Below are positions 26,476 through 36,119 of a stretch of DNA of 64,000 bases, one piece after another. Under the pieces are notes generated by a model. It was given only the letters and a program-made list of their open reading frames with translations, did not search any database and was not told where the DNA came from. The translations under genes were made by a program, and so were the position numbers. This DNA is from Bacillus cytotoxicus. Its GTDB lineage: Bacteria > Bacillota > Bacilli > Bacillales > Bacillaceae_G. Positions within the stretch are counted from its first letter, which is position 1, and each line of letters opens with the position of its first letter. The stretch is from contig NZ_JAMBOP010000003.1 in the NCBI RefSeq assembly GCF_023715645.1, positions 186,001 through 250,000 of the forward strand. Reading direction: 5' to 3'.

Positions 26476-27138
26476 TTACACTTTATTATTTAAAATAGCA
26501 CCTACTAACCGTCCTCTTGTAAAACTTAAGATTCGTTTCGCTTCCACTGCATCCTCATTTGCAGTATGACTGCAGCTTATCACTAATACTATTCCATCAC
26601 ATTGATCTGCTAAAACACTCGTATCAGTTACATCTAAAACTGACGGAGAGTCAAATAATATAAAATCATATTGCTCCATTGCTTTTTGAATTAGATTCTC
26701 CATCGGCACAGAGCTAATTAATTCTGCAGGATTAAAGGGGACTGGACCACTTGTTAATACAGATAAATTCTCAACCTCCGTTTGTATCACGGCTCCCTCC
26801 AATGTTGCTTTTCCGATTAAAATATTTGTCATTCCAATCGTATTTTCTAAGTTGAAGATTTCATGAATGGCTGGGCTTCGTAAATTTGCATCAACGACCA
26901 ATACTTTTTCCCCCTGCTGCGCTATCGAAACAGCTAAATTAACTGTAGTAATTGATTTCCCTTCTCCGGAGCCTGGAGAAGTAATAACAATCGTCCGCGC
27001 TTTACGATTCACTGATGCAAATTGAAGGTTTGTACGAATTGCACGGTATTGTTCAGAGACTTTGGAGTTTGGAGCAAAATAAGTAACTAGGCCTTCTTTC
27101 TTAATTTTGTCTGTTTTTCTTCTATTTGTGTATTCCAA
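26476..27138 (-). CDS. EPS tyrosine kinase (EpsB/CpsD-like)
   Basis: 220 residues of the bacterial BY-kinase family: TNLQFASVNRKARTIVITSP, Walker A PGSGEGKSITTVNLA, Walker A' LVVDANLRSPAIHE and Walker B YDFILFDSPSVLD. It pairs with the membrane adaptor encoded upstream to control chain length and export of EPS. TTG start at 27138 with AAGGGGGG 7 nt upstream, overlapping the adaptor gene by 52 bp. It ends ...LVGAILNNKV and shows no C-terminal tyrosine cluster, the usual autophosphorylation site, so it may be regulated differently or be truncated. Confidence 0.9.
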   Translation of the reverse strand: MEYTNRRKTDKIKKEGLVTYFAPNSKVSEQYRAIRTNLQFASVNRKARTIVITSPGSGEGKSITTVNLAVSIAQQGEKVLVVDANLRSPAIHEIFNLENTIGMTNILIGKATLEGAVIQTEVENLSVLTSGPVPFNPAELISSVPMENLIQKAMEQYDFILFDSPSVLDVTDTSVLADQCDGIVLVISCSHTANEDAVEAKRILSFTRGRLVGAILNNKV

Positions 27139-27830
27139 GTGTCTTCCCCCCTTAATGCTACCGATCTGCCTTTTCTATATTTGTCTACCATATTTCTTTT
27201 ATTCATTTTAGAAATGCTCCCTAACGTAGGAATTCCTAATAATCCCTCCATAGATCGCTCCGATTTAATCGTATCATCCAAAGAATCTAGTAAAAACACA
27301 AAACCGATGCTTAATATGATTCCAATAAAAAAGAATAGCATAATCGTTTTCAAATGATTTATGTTTATCGGTACGGGATACTTCGAAGCCTTTGCTTCTG
27401 ATAAAACGCTAACGTTATTAAAATTTAACAGGGTAGAGACTTCTTGCTTATAAACAGTCGCTGTAGTATTCACAATTTTAGCTGCGAATTTGGGGTCAGC
27501 ATCAACTACAGTAATTCTCACGACTTGAGAACCTTGTACACTTTCAGTACTAATTTGTCCGCTTAATGCACTTGCTGATCTGTTAGTATGTAATTCTGCA
27601 GCCACTTTCTCTAACACAGCTGGTTCATTAATCATTACTTTAAGTGTATTCATCATTTCAGCATTATTAGCTTGAATAATGATTCTTGCAGATGATGCGT
27701 ATAGTGGAGTTTTTAAGAGCATACTATAAGCCGCTCCGGCCAATGTAGTAATTATTGTGAACACGATAATTATCCATAGCTTTCTTTTTATTACACCAAA
27801 TAGCTTTTTAAGATTAATTTCTTTTTCCAT
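27087..27830 (-). CDS. Chain-length regulator / kinase activator (EpsA/YveK-like, Wzz domain)
   Basis: About 247 residues. Cytoplasmic N-terminus MEKEINLKKLFGVIKRKLW, first membrane helix at about residues 16-38, external Wzz-type domain (LKTPLYASSARIIIQANN...), second helix at about 168-190 and a cytoplasmic tail with PTLGSISKMNKRN that would activate the partner kinase. I choose the ATG at 27830 (GGAGG just upstream) over the ORF start at 27845. It is the first gene of the EPS operon. A nested repeat insertion begins only 44 bp upstream of its start codon, within the 5' leader. Confidence 0.9.
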   Translation of the reverse strand: MEKEINLKKLFGVIKRKLWIIIVFTIITTLAGAAYSMLLKTPLYASSARIIIQANNAEMMNTLKVMINEPAVLEKVAAELHTNRSASALSGQISTESVQGSQVVRITVVDADPKFAAKIVNTTATVYKQEVSTLLNFNNVSVLSEAKASKYPVPININHLKTIMLFFFIGIILSIGFVFLLDSLDDTIKSERSMEGLLGIPTLGSISKMNKRNMVDKYRKGRSVALRGEDTWNTQIEEKQTKLRKKA

Positions 27831-27873
27831 TGGCTCCCTCCGCACTTTTTATATTCAAAGAGTATGAAGAATC

Positions 27874-28340
27874 TATGTAAATCAAAATTAAAAAAACTGA
27901 CATAAAACCCTTTTCTTTTGTAACTACTCAGTTACTTTATGAAAAACCGACAGAAAAGCATTCTTTTAAATGGGCGAGAGGGACTGACGATGCATAGGAG
28001 CGGTCAGGGCCTTTTCCTGCCACGTGCAAGGTTTGAAAACAAAAGTAGACAATAAGTGCAAGCCCCTGCCCACAACATTCTATATGCAAAAAAAGAATTT
28101 ATAAGTACTAGAGAGATACATCTTCACTAGAATCATACCCTTTTCTAAATTTTTAAAAGGTATAGCTGAGTAGTTACTTTCTTTTTAGATGATCGAGAGC
28201 GTTTGGCTATGAGTAGAAGTGGTCAATGTCTGTTTCTGCCACATGTGATATTGAAACAAAGAGGAAAGAAAATAGTAGGTTACTTTTTGCTTAGCATGGC
28301 GGTGACTTGTGTGCTCAAAAGTCAAGTTGGATTTATATAT
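27874..28340 (+). repeat. Dispersed repeat family A, copy 6, split by a family-B insertion
   Basis: The left arm is 27874-27919 (TATGTAAATCAAAATT to CCCTTTTCTTTT). The right arm is 28178-28340 (TTTCTTTTTAGATGATCG to AAGTTGGATTTATATAT). Joining the two across the duplicated TTTCTTTT recreates an ordinary family-A element. The insert is described separately. Confidence 0.88.
27920..28177 (+). repeat. MITE-like repeat family B, copy 2, nested in family A
   Basis: 258 bp with ends GTAACTACTCAG and CTGAGTAGTTAC, flanked by a perfect 8-bp target duplication TTTCTTTT (27912-27919 and 28178-28185). The interior is rearranged relative to copies 1 and 3 but keeps GGACTGACGATGCATAGGAG and GGTCAGGGCCTTTTCCTGCC. 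It lies in the EPS operon leader. Confidence 0.92.
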
Positions 28341-28404
28341 GTACATCTTTTCGTGCAAGAGCATACCTTTGCGAAATAAATACAATTTATTCTATTTAAG
28401 GTAA

Positions 28405-28433
28405 ATACTATTAATTTATACCAAACAAGTCAA
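28405..28433 (-). promoter_or_regulatory. Sigma-A promoter of the EPS operon
   Basis: On the minus strand TTGACT (28433-28428), a 17-bp spacer and TAGTAT (28410-28405). Transcription would start near 28397 and read through the nested repeat into the EpsA-like gene, giving a leader of about 565 nt. It is the best promoter in the region and correctly oriented. Confidence 0.6.
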
Positions 28434-28809
28434 TATAAATATTTCGGCAGTTTTTTACTTTTTCCTTTCAATTTCGCTACTTTTAAATCAACAAACTTAA
28501 CTTTTTAATAAATTTATTTTTCTCTTAATACTTCTAATACTCCTTTAGATTGACCTTCTAAAAATATATGATTCGCGCAAACATTTATTCATTGCTTATA
28601 AATGATTTCAAGTCCAATTGAGAAAATAATATCTCCAAAAATTTAAATTCGAGATATAGAATCTATTATTGCTTCGCTAAGACAAACTTCAATTACTTTG
28701 TAATCAACAATTTTAAAATGATTTAAATTGTATTAAAACTAAACTCCCTTTATTTACTTATATTTGGACACATTTACCAATATTATTTTTCGAAAATTTA
28801 TGTTAAATT

Positions 28810-28880
28810 TACTTAGTCAAGTGTGCCATTACTTGACTAAGTACCCTAAGAAGCCCCGTATACCCTGGGGCTTCTCTTTT
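28810..28880. terminator. Inverted repeat plus terminator hairpin
   Basis: An 11-bp perfect inverted repeat (ACTTAGTCAAG and complement, 28811-28842) is followed by AGAAGCCCC / GGGGCTTCT with a T-run (28849-28880). The second resembles the glnA terminator stem and may mark an older end of the glnA transcript or of an integrated element. Apart from the promoter at 28405-28433 and these hairpins, I see nothing else in 28341-28942. Confidence 0.65.
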
Positions 28881-28942
28881 GACTTGATATACAAAAAGTA
28901 TATTTCCTTCACAGTGCATTACATGTTAAAGTTTTTTATTCA

Positions 28943-29018
28943 CAAAAAAAGCCCCAATACCGTAGTATCAAAGCCTCTCACTCTTAGTATAGAGTCATAT
29001 ATTGATCGCGTTCCCATT
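28943..29018 (-). repeat. Duplicate of the glnA 3' end (probable att site)
   Basis: This ~75-bp stretch repeats the glnA terminator and last codons found at 31490-31574. The final 28 bp (28991-29018) are identical to 31547-31574. It is a direct repeat bounding a 2.5-kb segment that contains an integrase remnant, as expected of attL/attR. Confidence 0.8.
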
Positions 29019-29067
29019 ACATGACCGTTCCTATTAAGCTGTGCCATATTATATTGAAAACACTAAT

Positions 29068-29310
29068 TTATAAAGGTTTTATAAAAAGCAATGTTTTAAG
29101 ACCTTCCTCTTCTTCTTTACTTTTGTTTAAAATAACTGCGTCTTCACATGGGTTACTTTCGATTTTCTTTAAGGTAACAGATTGTTTCATTGCATTATGC
29201 ATTGTACCGTGGATTATTTCTACTGTACGTCCTCGAATCTTACATACTTGCATCTTGCATAACATAAACACATTAAACATTTCCTCATTGATGTACTGGC
29301 GTACCACCAC
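29068..29310 (-). CDS. Small hypothetical protein (uncertain)
   Basis: An 80-codon ORF starting GTG, 7 bp after the stop of the membrane glycosyltransferase gene and on the same strand. The product has a charged C-terminal half (KKIESNPCEDAVILNKSKEE) and no recognised domain. I found no clear ribosome-binding site for the GTG. It could be a remnant of the integrated element. Confidence 0.25.
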   Translation of the reverse strand: MVVRQYINEEMFNVFMLCKMQVCKIRGRTVEIIHGTMHNAMKQSVTLKKIESNPCEDAVILNKSKEEEEGLKTLLFIKPL

Positions 29311-29316
29311 TTTAAA

Positions 29317-31002
29317 TTATAATTCCTTCTCGAGTAGAATATATTGATGTCTCGCATAAGGATACATTTTCAATTTTTTCCACCCATCATTAATATAGAT
29401 ATCAGACTCTTGAAGTGGAACGAGTAAATAATCGCCTTTTGAAGATTCACTTCTAATTGTCGACAAGTCATATAAATAACCATATCTCGTTGGCTTTCCC
29501 ATATCTTTTGTGAATTCAGGATTATCATTATCTTGAATCTTAAGGAATTCATCGTGAGAGATTGGTTCTTGAACAATTCTGTAATACATATAATTTCCCG
29601 CGAGCCCATTGATAAACAATTTTGATCTAGAATGTTTCTTCATAAAATTGTTAATTTGTTGTACTTCTGTCACCTTTTGCATCTCAGAATTATAAAAAGT
29701 CACCTTTCCATTTGTACCAAAATAGTAGTAAGACGCAAAAAATCCAAATAGTAGAATTGGCAAAACAGCACCGATTAATGTTAATCGGGGGTTAAGTTTA
29801 TTTACTACACTATACAGTCCAAGACCCGTAAAAATAGCTAACTGAATGTTGATTAGATTCCAATGATTATAATTTGGTGTAACAACCAGTAACAATGGAA
29901 TGAATGCTATGACACTAATCAGTAGAAGCTGCTTGAACACGTACATCTTATTAGTGAAGAATTCCTTATTTAAAAACAACCCAATGATTGTGAAAGGAAG
30001 CAACCAAGGAAAAATCGCACCAAATGGAGAAACTGAATTCCAGGACAGACCATCTGATCCAAACCAATAGATTTTCATACCTTCAATTACGTTTTGCATC
30101 ATCCTATTAAAGACACCAGGTGTCGAGAAGTCAATCATTGATGATGCGCGATTTGTAGGTAATGGAGATATACCAAACCAAAGGAACTTGTCAACCGACA
30201 ATCCATGTTTAACATTGACATAATATGCAAAATAGACTATTGGTAAGGCAACTAGAAAAGTCGTCACTGCGAATATCAAACTCTCAGACAACTTTATTCG
30301 CTTTAATTTTAGCAGATATAATGCAAACAGAATAAGAACAATTGGGAGGTAAATCCAAGAGGCAACATATCCATAAGCCGTGCCTGCAATAAAAATTGCC
30401 GAGAAAAAATAAAGAGCTTTTCTTTTCCGTGATGGCTTTTCTATATTTGCAGCATACGCTAGAAGAACCAAACCGAATAGAAAGATTATTGGTGCAACGT
30501 TAGCATCCAAAATCCAACGTGATGAAATAAAAATCCATGGAGCGCTAACGATACCAATTTCCGCAAAAAGCGTCAATTTCCAACTATTTGAGAAGTTTTT
30601 GATTATCCACATTAATGCACCAATCAATAATAAGTTCAAAATTACAAATGGAGCCCTAAATACAAGGACGCTAAAACCAAAGAGCTTAACAAACGGAACT
30701 ACAAACAGGCTGTACAAAACTGATTGTCCCTGTCCCCAAACACTTGTAAAATAAACTGGATTTTCTACACCATGAATATCCGTACCAAAATTTGCGAGAC
30801 TTATAACTTCATTCATATAATTAGCTTCATCAATAAAGATGCCGGGAATTTCATCAATTTTATAAAAAATAAGAAATGAATAGCTAATAAAAATCGCAAT
30901 AGCAAAAAAAGCTGAAACTTTCTCAGATAATACCGAATCAAAGCTCAAATTGCTCTTAAAAACATTTTTTAATTTAAATCTCAATCTAGTCAAAAATCCC
31001 AT
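29317..31002 (-). CDS. GT-C type membrane glycosyltransferase (ArnT/PMT-like)
   Basis: About 561 residues with roughly 11-12 membrane helices and a soluble C-terminal domain (about residues 420-561). The first external loop carries EIPGIFIDEANYMNEVISLA; the acidic pair in this loop is the catalytic site in GT-C enzymes that use polyprenyl-phosphate sugars. It probably transfers a sugar to a surface polymer or protein on the outer side of the membrane. ATG at 31002 (GAGAGG upstream). It lies alone inside the segment bounded by the duplicated glnA ends, so it is probably cargo of a past integration. Confidence 0.75.
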   Translation of the reverse strand: MGFLTRLRFKLKNVFKSNLSFDSVLSEKVSAFFAIAIFISYSFLIFYKIDEIPGIFIDEANYMNEVISLANFGTDIHGVENPVYFTSVWGQGQSVLYSLFVVPFVKLFGFSVLVFRAPFVILNLLLIGALMWIIKNFSNSWKLTLFAEIGIVSAPWIFISSRWILDANVAPIIFLFGLVLLAYAANIEKPSRKRKALYFFSAIFIAGTAYGYVASWIYLPIVLILFALYLLKLKRIKLSESLIFAVTTFLVALPIVYFAYYVNVKHGLSVDKFLWFGISPLPTNRASSMIDFSTPGVFNRMMQNVIEGMKIYWFGSDGLSWNSVSPFGAIFPWLLPFTIIGLFLNKEFFTNKMYVFKQLLLISVIAFIPLLLVVTPNYNHWNLINIQLAIFTGLGLYSVVNKLNPRLTLIGAVLPILLFGFFASYYYFGTNGKVTFYNSEMQKVTEVQQINNFMKKHSRSKLFINGLAGNYMYYRIVQEPISHDEFLKIQDNDNPEFTKDMGKPTRYGYLYDLSTIRSESSKGDYLLVPLQESDIYINDGWKKLKMYPYARHQYILLEKEL

Positions 31003-31113
31003 ATTCAATTATCCTCTCATTACTTGTTTTCTAATTTCCTTGTAACCCTAATAATTTGTGCGTTTTATCTATATATAATATAAATTCAATGTTATTCAGT
31101 AAAATTTAGATTT

Positions 31114-31212
31114 ATAATCCCACAAATTATAAAAAGAAAAAAATATTATTTATAACTCCGCCTATTATACTATCATAATCCTGCAAATTATGGATATAAT
31201 CCCATAAATTAT
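31114..31212. repeat. Three short iterated palindromic motifs
   Basis: ATAATCC-CACAA-ATTAT at 31114-31130, ATAATCCTGCAAATTAT at 31175-31191 and ATAATCCCATAAATTAT at 31196-31212. Each has ATAAT/ATTAT ends in inverted orientation. They may be operator sites of the lost element or of the adjacent glycosyltransferase gene, or chance AT-rich repeats. Confidence 0.55.
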
Positions 31213-31245
31213 AAAAATTCCAAAAAATCAATCATATTAAGATCC

Positions 31246-31430
31246 CATTCACTTCGACATACACATGCGGTTCTTCTATTAGAATCTGGTGCAAGTATGA
31301 AATACATTCAAGACGTTCGGGGCATAAAAATATCGAAATCACTTTGAATGTTTATTCGCATATCAGTGACAAGATTAATAAAGATTCCATCGCAGAATTT
31401 GAAGCCTATATGAATGATGCTTTGGGTTGA
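31246..31430 (+). pseudogene. Tyrosine integrase C-terminal remnant
   Basis: The frame from 31246 reads HSLRHTHAVLLLESGASM, then KYIQD, the HxLRH active-site box of tyrosine recombinases. A frameshift near 31315 follows. Reading resumes as GHKNIEITLNVYSHISD (with the catalytic Tyr) and ends ...FEAYMNDALG with TGA at 31428. The N-terminal ~75% of the gene is missing. It lies about 115 bp from the copy of the glnA 3' end, the usual place for an integrase next to its att site. Confidence 0.85.
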
Positions 31431-31498
31431 AGAATTTTTTCGGATTTTTTGTGGCTGTTTTTCTTTTCATACTTTTAACATTGATTTAGCCACAAAAA

Positions 31499-31532
31499 GA
31501 AAAAAGCCCCGATACCAGTAGTATCAAGGCTT
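31499..31532 (-). terminator. glnA terminator
   Basis: On the minus strand GCCTTGATAC, TACTGGTATCGGGGC and a run of T directly after the glnA stop codon. The same structure is partly duplicated at 28948-28976. Confidence 0.8.
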
Positions 31533-31539
31533 CTTTCTC

Positions 31540-32874
31540 TTAGTAAAGAGTCATATATTGATCGCGTTCCCATTGATGGACTTGCGTTCTGAACATATCC
31601 CACTCGATTTCTTTCGCTTCGATAAAGTGCTCAAGTAAGTGTTCTCCTAACGCACCGCAAATGATTTCGTTTGATTTTAGTTCTTTTAATGCTTGTGCTA
31701 ATGTAGCTGGTAAATCAATAATTCCTGCGTTTTCACGTTCTTCTGGAGTCATTACATAAATGTTGCGATCTACTGCAGGTGGTACCGCAAGTTTATTTTT
31801 AATTCCGTCAAGACCTGCTGCTAGTAATACGGCCATTGCTAAATATGCGTTTGCAGCCGGATCCACGCTGCGTACTTCTACGCGTGTACTTACGCCGCGA
31901 GATGCGGGAATACGGATTAATGGGCTACGGTTTTGCGCAGACCATGCTACGTAACAAGGCGCTTCATATCCAGGTACTAAACGTTTATAAGAGTTTACAG
32001 TTGGATTTGTTACAGCTGTAAAGCTTGATGCATGTTTTAAAATACCTGCGATGAAGTGGCGAGCATCATCACTTAATTGTAAATCACCATTTTGATCATA
32101 GAATACGTTCTCACCGTTTTTGAATAGTGATAAGTTACAGTGCATACCAGAACCGTTTACACCAAATAACGGTTTTGGCATAAATGTTGCATGTAAGCCG
32201 TGTTTACGCGCGATTGTTTTTACAACAAGTTTAAATGTTTGGATGTCATCACACGCTTTAATTGCATTTGCATATTTGAAGTCAATTTCATGTTGCCCTG
32301 GTGCAACTTCATGATGAGATGCTTCAATTTCAAAACCCATTTCTTCGAGTTCAAGTACGATATCACGACGGCAGTTTTCTCCTAAATCCATTGGAGCAAG
32401 GTCAAAATATCCACCATTATCATTTAATTCTAATGTTGGATTTCCTTTTTCATCAACCTTAAATAAGAAAAACTCTGGCTCTGGTCCAAGGTTGAAATCA
32501 GTGAAGCCAAGCGCTTCCATTTCTTTTAACATACGTTTTAAATTGTTACGTGGATCACCTTCAAACGGTGTACCGTCTGCATTGTAAATATCACAAATTA
32601 ATCTCGCTACTTTTCCTTTTTCAGCAGTCCACGGGAAAACTACCCATGTATCTAGGTCTGGATATAAGTACATATCAGATTCTTCAATGCGAACAAATCC
32701 TTCAATAGAAGATCCGTCAAACATCATTTTGTTATCTAGAGCTTTTGTTAACTGACTAACTGGAATTTCTACGTTTTTAATACTTCCTAAAAGATCCGTA
32801 AATTGTAAACGGATATACTTTACATTCTCTTCTTTCGCCAAGCGGAAAATATCTTCTTTTGTGTACTTTGCCAT
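31540..32874 (-). CDS. glnA: Glutamine synthetase, type I-alpha
   Basis: 444 residues starting [20 protein letters not shown]. Visible are [18 protein letters not shown] (the D-G-S-S-I-x-G-F active-site segment), [22 protein letters not shown] and [13 protein letters not shown], the signatures of dodecameric GlnA. It makes glutamine from glutamate, ammonia and ATP, and in Bacillus the feedback-inhibited enzyme also controls GlnR and TnrA. I choose the ATG at 32874 (AAGGAGGA 7 nt upstream) over the 15-codon longer ORF. It is cotranscribed with glnR; the genes are about 50 bp apart. Its 3' end served as an integration target. Confidence 0.98.
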   Translation of the reverse strand: MAKYTKEDIFRLAKEENVKYIRLQFTDLLGSIKNVEIPVSQLTKALDNKMMFDGSSIEGFVRIEESDMYLYPDLDTWVVFPWTAEKGKVARLICDIYNADGTPFEGDPRNNLKRMLKEMEALGFTDFNLGPEPEFFLFKVDEKGNPTLELNDNGGYFDLAPMDLGENCRRDIVLELEEMGFEIEASHHEVAPGQHEIDFKYANAIKACDDIQTFKLVVKTIARKHGLHATFMPKPLFGVNGSGMHCNLSLFKNGENVFYDQNGDLQLSDDARHFIAGILKHASSFTAVTNPTVNSYKRLVPGYEAPCYVAWSAQNRSPLIRIPASRGVSTRVEVRSVDPAANAYLAMAVLLAAGLDGIKNKLAVPPAVDRNIYVMTPEERENAGIIDLPATLAQALKELKSNEIICGALGEHLLEHFIEAKEIEWDMFRTQVHQWERDQYMTLY

Positions 32875-32922
32875 TTTCAATTCCTCCTTAGTCCCTCTAA
32901 ACATTATCAAAATTATCAATCA

Positions 32923-33315
32923 TTAATGAAAAAATCTTGAAATATCACCTTGTCGTAAAGATGTTCGATTAAATCTGCCTGTATGTTGCAATTCATCTCG
33001 AAGTATTTTCCGAAGTTCAGATTTCGAAATTTCCTTTACTTCTTCTCTTACTTGTAGCACTTCTGATTGATTTACCTTCATTAATAGTACTTGTTTAATA
33101 CCAGCCATGTTTAAACCTTGATCTAACAAGTCTTTAATCTCTAACAATTTATCTACGTCGTTAAATGAAAATAATCTACGATTTCCTTTTGTACGGGTTG
33201 GGGAAATCAATTTATGTTCTTCATAGTAACGAATTTGACGCGCAGATAACTGTGTTAAATCCATAACTATACTTATCGGAAACAGCGGAGCAGAACGTCG
33301 ATCATTTTGTGTCAC
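32923..33315 (-). CDS. glnR: Nitrogen-responsive MerR-family repressor GlnR
   Basis: 130 residues: N-terminal winged helix-turn-helix ([20 protein letters not shown], then [19 protein letters not shown]), a short dimerisation helix, and a C-terminal tail that senses feedback-inhibited glutamine synthetase. It represses its own glnRA operon under nitrogen excess. GTG start at 33315 with GAAGGAGGA upstream. A perfect GlnR box lies about 65 bp upstream. Confidence 0.97.
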   Translation of the reverse strand: MTQNDRRSAPLFPISIVMDLTQLSARQIRYYEEHKLISPTRTKGNRRLFSFNDVDKLLEIKDLLDQGLNMAGIKQVLLMKVNQSEVLQVREEVKEISKSELRKILRDELQHTGRFNRTSLRQGDISRFFH

Positions 33316-33358
33316 TTCAGTTCCTCCTTCGCCTTAACTTGATTCTCATTTTATATCA

Positions 33359-33397
33359 TGTTATGTTTCATGTCAACAGATGTTAGCTTTTCTAACA
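33359..33397 (-). promoter_or_regulatory. GlnR/TnrA boxes upstream of glnR-glnA
   Basis: TGTTAGCTTTTCTAACA at 33381-33397 is a perfect match to TGTNAN7TNACA. TGTTATGTTTCATGTCA at 33359-33375 is a weaker match 22 bp away. Two such sites, one good and one poorer, are also the arrangement at the B. subtilis glnRA promoter. Confidence 0.85.
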
Positions 33398-33457
33398 TGG
33401 TTTTCCGAAAAAATTTTTCACTTTTATTAAAATGTCTTAATTCCTTACTTCTATACA

Positions 33458-33483
33458 AAAAAAGCTGCCCAAATTGGCAGCTT
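33458..33483 (-). terminator. Terminator after ynbB
   Basis: AAGCTGCC-caaatt-GGCAGCTT hairpin with A/T-runs, immediately downstream of the ynbB stop codon on the minus strand. Confidence 0.8.
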
Positions 33484-33486
33484 CAT

Positions 33487-34758
33487 TTAAGAAATTACTA
33501 ATAGATTTTTTTCAACAAGCGCATCAATAGCAGAACAAATTGCAATCTTCACATGCGAATATGTTAAGCCCCCTTGTACATAAGCAACATAAGGTGGACG
33601 AATCGGACCATCTGCTGATAATTCAATACTCGCACCTTGAATAAATGTACCTGCAGCCATAATTACATCATCTTCATAACCGGGCATATAACTCGGATAC
33701 GGTGTAAAATGGGAATTAATCGGTGATGCATATTGAATCGCTTGACAAAATGCAATCATACGTTCTTTATCATCAAATTGAACCGATTGTATTAAATCTG
33801 TTCGCGGCGCATCCCAAGTTGGTGATGTGTTCATACCAAGTTTCTCTAAAAAGGCCGCTGTAAAAATTGCACCTTTCAATGCTTGACCGGCAACATGAGG
33901 AGCTAAGAAAAATCCTTGATACATCTCTTGCAAACTATATAATGATGCACCAGCTTCCGCTCCAATACCCGGAGACGTCAAACGATATGCACACGCTTCT
34001 ACATAATCCTCTTTCCCAACAATGTAGCCGCCCGTTTTCACGATGCCACCACCTGGATTTTTAATAAGCGAACCTGCCATTAAATCTGCACCAACATGAC
34101 ACGGTTCTAACTCTTCTACAAATTCTCCGTAGCAGTTATCTACAAACACAACAACATCTGGTTTAATTTCTTTTACAAACGCAATCATTTCTTTAATTTC
34201 AGCAATTGTAAATGACGGGCGTGTTGCATATCCCTTCGAACGTTGAATTCCAATCATCTTTGTATTTTCACGGATCGCCGCTTGCACTGCAGCAAAATCA
34301 ACACGTCCCTCTTCTGTTAAAGAAACCGCCTGATAACCGATATTATACTCTTTAAATGAGCCAACACCTTTTCCGCGAACACCAACAATTTCTTCTAACG
34401 TATCATATGGCTTACCAGTTATATATAATAATTCATCATTAGGGCGTAAAATCCCAAATAATGCGGTAGAGATTGCGTGAGTTCCAGAAATAATTTGCGG
34501 ACGCACAAGACCCGCTTCTGCCCCAAACACATCAGCATACACTTTTTCTAACGTATCACGGCCAATATCATCATAGCCATATCCTGTTGTTGGAATAAAG
34601 TGCGCATCACTAATTTTATGATTACGAAAACTTTCTAACACACGAAATTGATTACTTTCGATTACTTCATCAATCCGTTTATGTATATCCGTAATTTGCA
34701 TTTCTACTTCTTTTACAATCGGGGCAATCTTCTCCCCATTCTTTAATCGATTAAACAT
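33487..34758 (-). CDS. ynbB: Methionine gamma-lyase-family PLP protein (YnbB)
   Basis: About 423 residues of the 'aluminum resistance'/methionine gamma-lyase-like PLP family. It contains [33 protein letters not shown] and [20 protein letters not shown], where the Lys is the Schiff-base residue. It is thought to be a carbon-sulfur lyase but its substrate is uncertain. ATG at 34758, overlapping the hflX stop by 8 bp. The gene lies between hflX and glnR as in B. subtilis. Confidence 0.93.
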   Translation of the reverse strand: MFNRLKNGEKIAPIVKEVEMQITDIHKRIDEVIESNQFRVLESFRNHKISDAHFIPTTGYGYDDIGRDTLEKVYADVFGAEAGLVRPQIISGTHAISTALFGILRPNDELLYITGKPYDTLEEIVGVRGKGVGSFKEYNIGYQAVSLTEEGRVDFAAVQAAIRENTKMIGIQRSKGYATRPSFTIAEIKEMIAFVKEIKPDVVVFVDNCYGEFVEELEPCHVGADLMAGSLIKNPGGGIVKTGGYIVGKEDYVEACAYRLTSPGIGAEAGASLYSLQEMYQGFFLAPHVAGQALKGAIFTAAFLEKLGMNTSPTWDAPRTDLIQSVQFDDKERMIAFCQAIQYASPINSHFTPYPSYMPGYEDDVIMAAGTFIQGASIELSADGPIRPPYVAYVQGGLTYSHVKIAICSAIDALVEKNLLVIS

Positions 34759-36031
34759 CTTCTTCCCCTTCTCCTTTTCTCGTTGAATATTTATAGATTT
34801 GTCCATTTAGCGGAGAATGAGCAAAAATATACCCTGTACATTCATATGCTTGCTTCTCATCTTGAAACGTCATTGCTGTTAACACTGTTTCTGTTTTTAA
34901 AAGTGTCAACAATCTACCTTCATGCACCGGAATCATTAATTCATACAAATCCATGCGCTGCATCATTTCTTTTTCTACAACTTCTTTTAATCTTTCTAAA
35001 TCCACCTCACAAAAGGCACTTGTCATAATAAAATCATTATTCGGGAACGGAATGAAGTTTGGATGTAACTTATCCTTTTTGTTGTACACAGTAATCATCG
35101 GGATGTGCTCAAATTCAAGATCTTGCAATAGTTTTTTCACAGTCTCTTCATGCCCAATATAATTCGGATCAGCTGAATCGATAACATACAAAACAACATC
35201 CGCTTCATTTACTTCTTCTAACGTGGAACGAAATGCCGCAACTAACGATGTCGGTAAATCTTGAATAAACCCAACTGTATCTGTTAATAACACTGTATAT
35301 CCACATGGCAACTGCATTTTACGTGTCGTCGGATCAAGAGTTGCAAACAATAAATCTTCCTCAAATGTATCAGCCGCCGTTAATCTGTTAAACAATGTAG
35401 ATTTACCAGCATTCGTGTATCCGACTAAAGCAACTTGAAAAACTTGATTTTCCTTACGTCGCTCACGATATCTTTTACGGTGCTCTACAACACTAGAGAG
35501 TTGTCGTTTAATTTCATCAATGCGAGAACGAATATGGCGACGATCCGTTTCTAACTTTGTTTCTCCTGGTCCTCTCGTACCAATACCACCACCAAGGCGA
35601 GATAACGATTGTCCTTGTCCTACAAGACGTGGCAACGCATATTGAAGCTGCGCAAGTTCCACTTGCAATTTACCTTCTCTCGACTTCGCACGCTGAGCAA
35701 AAATATCTAGTATAAGTTGTGTGCGATCAATAACCCTCGCATCTAACTGGGATGATAAATTTCGAATTTGACTCGGTGTTAATTCATTATTAAAAATAAT
35801 AACATCTGGCTCCAGTTCTTCTGCAAGTAGAGAAAGTTCTTCTAACTTCCCTTTTCCAATATACGTTGCCGGATGAAACTTAGTACGTTTTTGCACCGTC
35901 ATCACTAACACTTCTGCTTGTGCTGTTTTTGCTAATGATGCTAATTCTTCCATCGAGTGTTCAAAACGTTCTTCATCATCTTCAGGTAATTGACAGCCAA
36001 CGAGTATCACTTTTTCTTTTTTTTCTAACAA
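34751..36031 (-). CDS. hflX: Ribosome-associated GTPase HflX
   Basis: 426 residues. The N-terminal HflX domain ([34 protein letters not shown]) is followed by the glycine-rich linker [19 protein letters not shown] and the G domain: G1 [17 protein letters not shown]3 [11 protein letters not shown]4 NKKDK. It splits stalled 70S ribosomes, as known for the family. TTG start at 36031 with GAGGATAT upstream. It is coupled to ynbB downstream. Confidence 0.97.
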   Translation of the reverse strand: MLEKKEKVILVGCQLPEDDEERFEHSMEELASLAKTAQAEVLVMTVQKRTKFHPATYIGKGKLEELSLLAEELEPDVIIFNNELTPSQIRNLSSQLDARVIDRTQLILDIFAQRAKSREGKLQVELAQLQYALPRLVGQGQSLSRLGGGIGTRGPGETKLETDRRHIRSRIDEIKRQLSSVVEHRKRYRERRKENQVFQVALVGYTNAGKSTLFNRLTAADTFEEDLLFATLDPTTRKMQLPCGYTVLLTDTVGFIQDLPTSLVAAFRSTLEEVNEADVVLYVIDSADPNYIGHEETVKKLLQDLEFEHIPMITVYNKKDKLHPNFIPFPNNDFIMTSAFCEVDLERLKEVVEKEMMQRMDLYELMIPVHEGRLLTLLKTETVLTAMTFQDEKQAYECTGYIFAHSPLNGQIYKYSTRKGEGEEDV

Positions 36032-36119
36032 ATATCCTCACGCATCCTTTTCGAAAATTAAACCTTCTAATATAATAGCAGAGTAAGAACATTTCATCTA
36101 GTTAGTGGGGGAGAATTTC

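Noticed and set aside
28764-29347. Plus-strand ORFs of 86 and 108 codons
   Set aside because: They run through the terminator and the duplicated glnA end, lack ribosome-binding sites and have no recognisable product.
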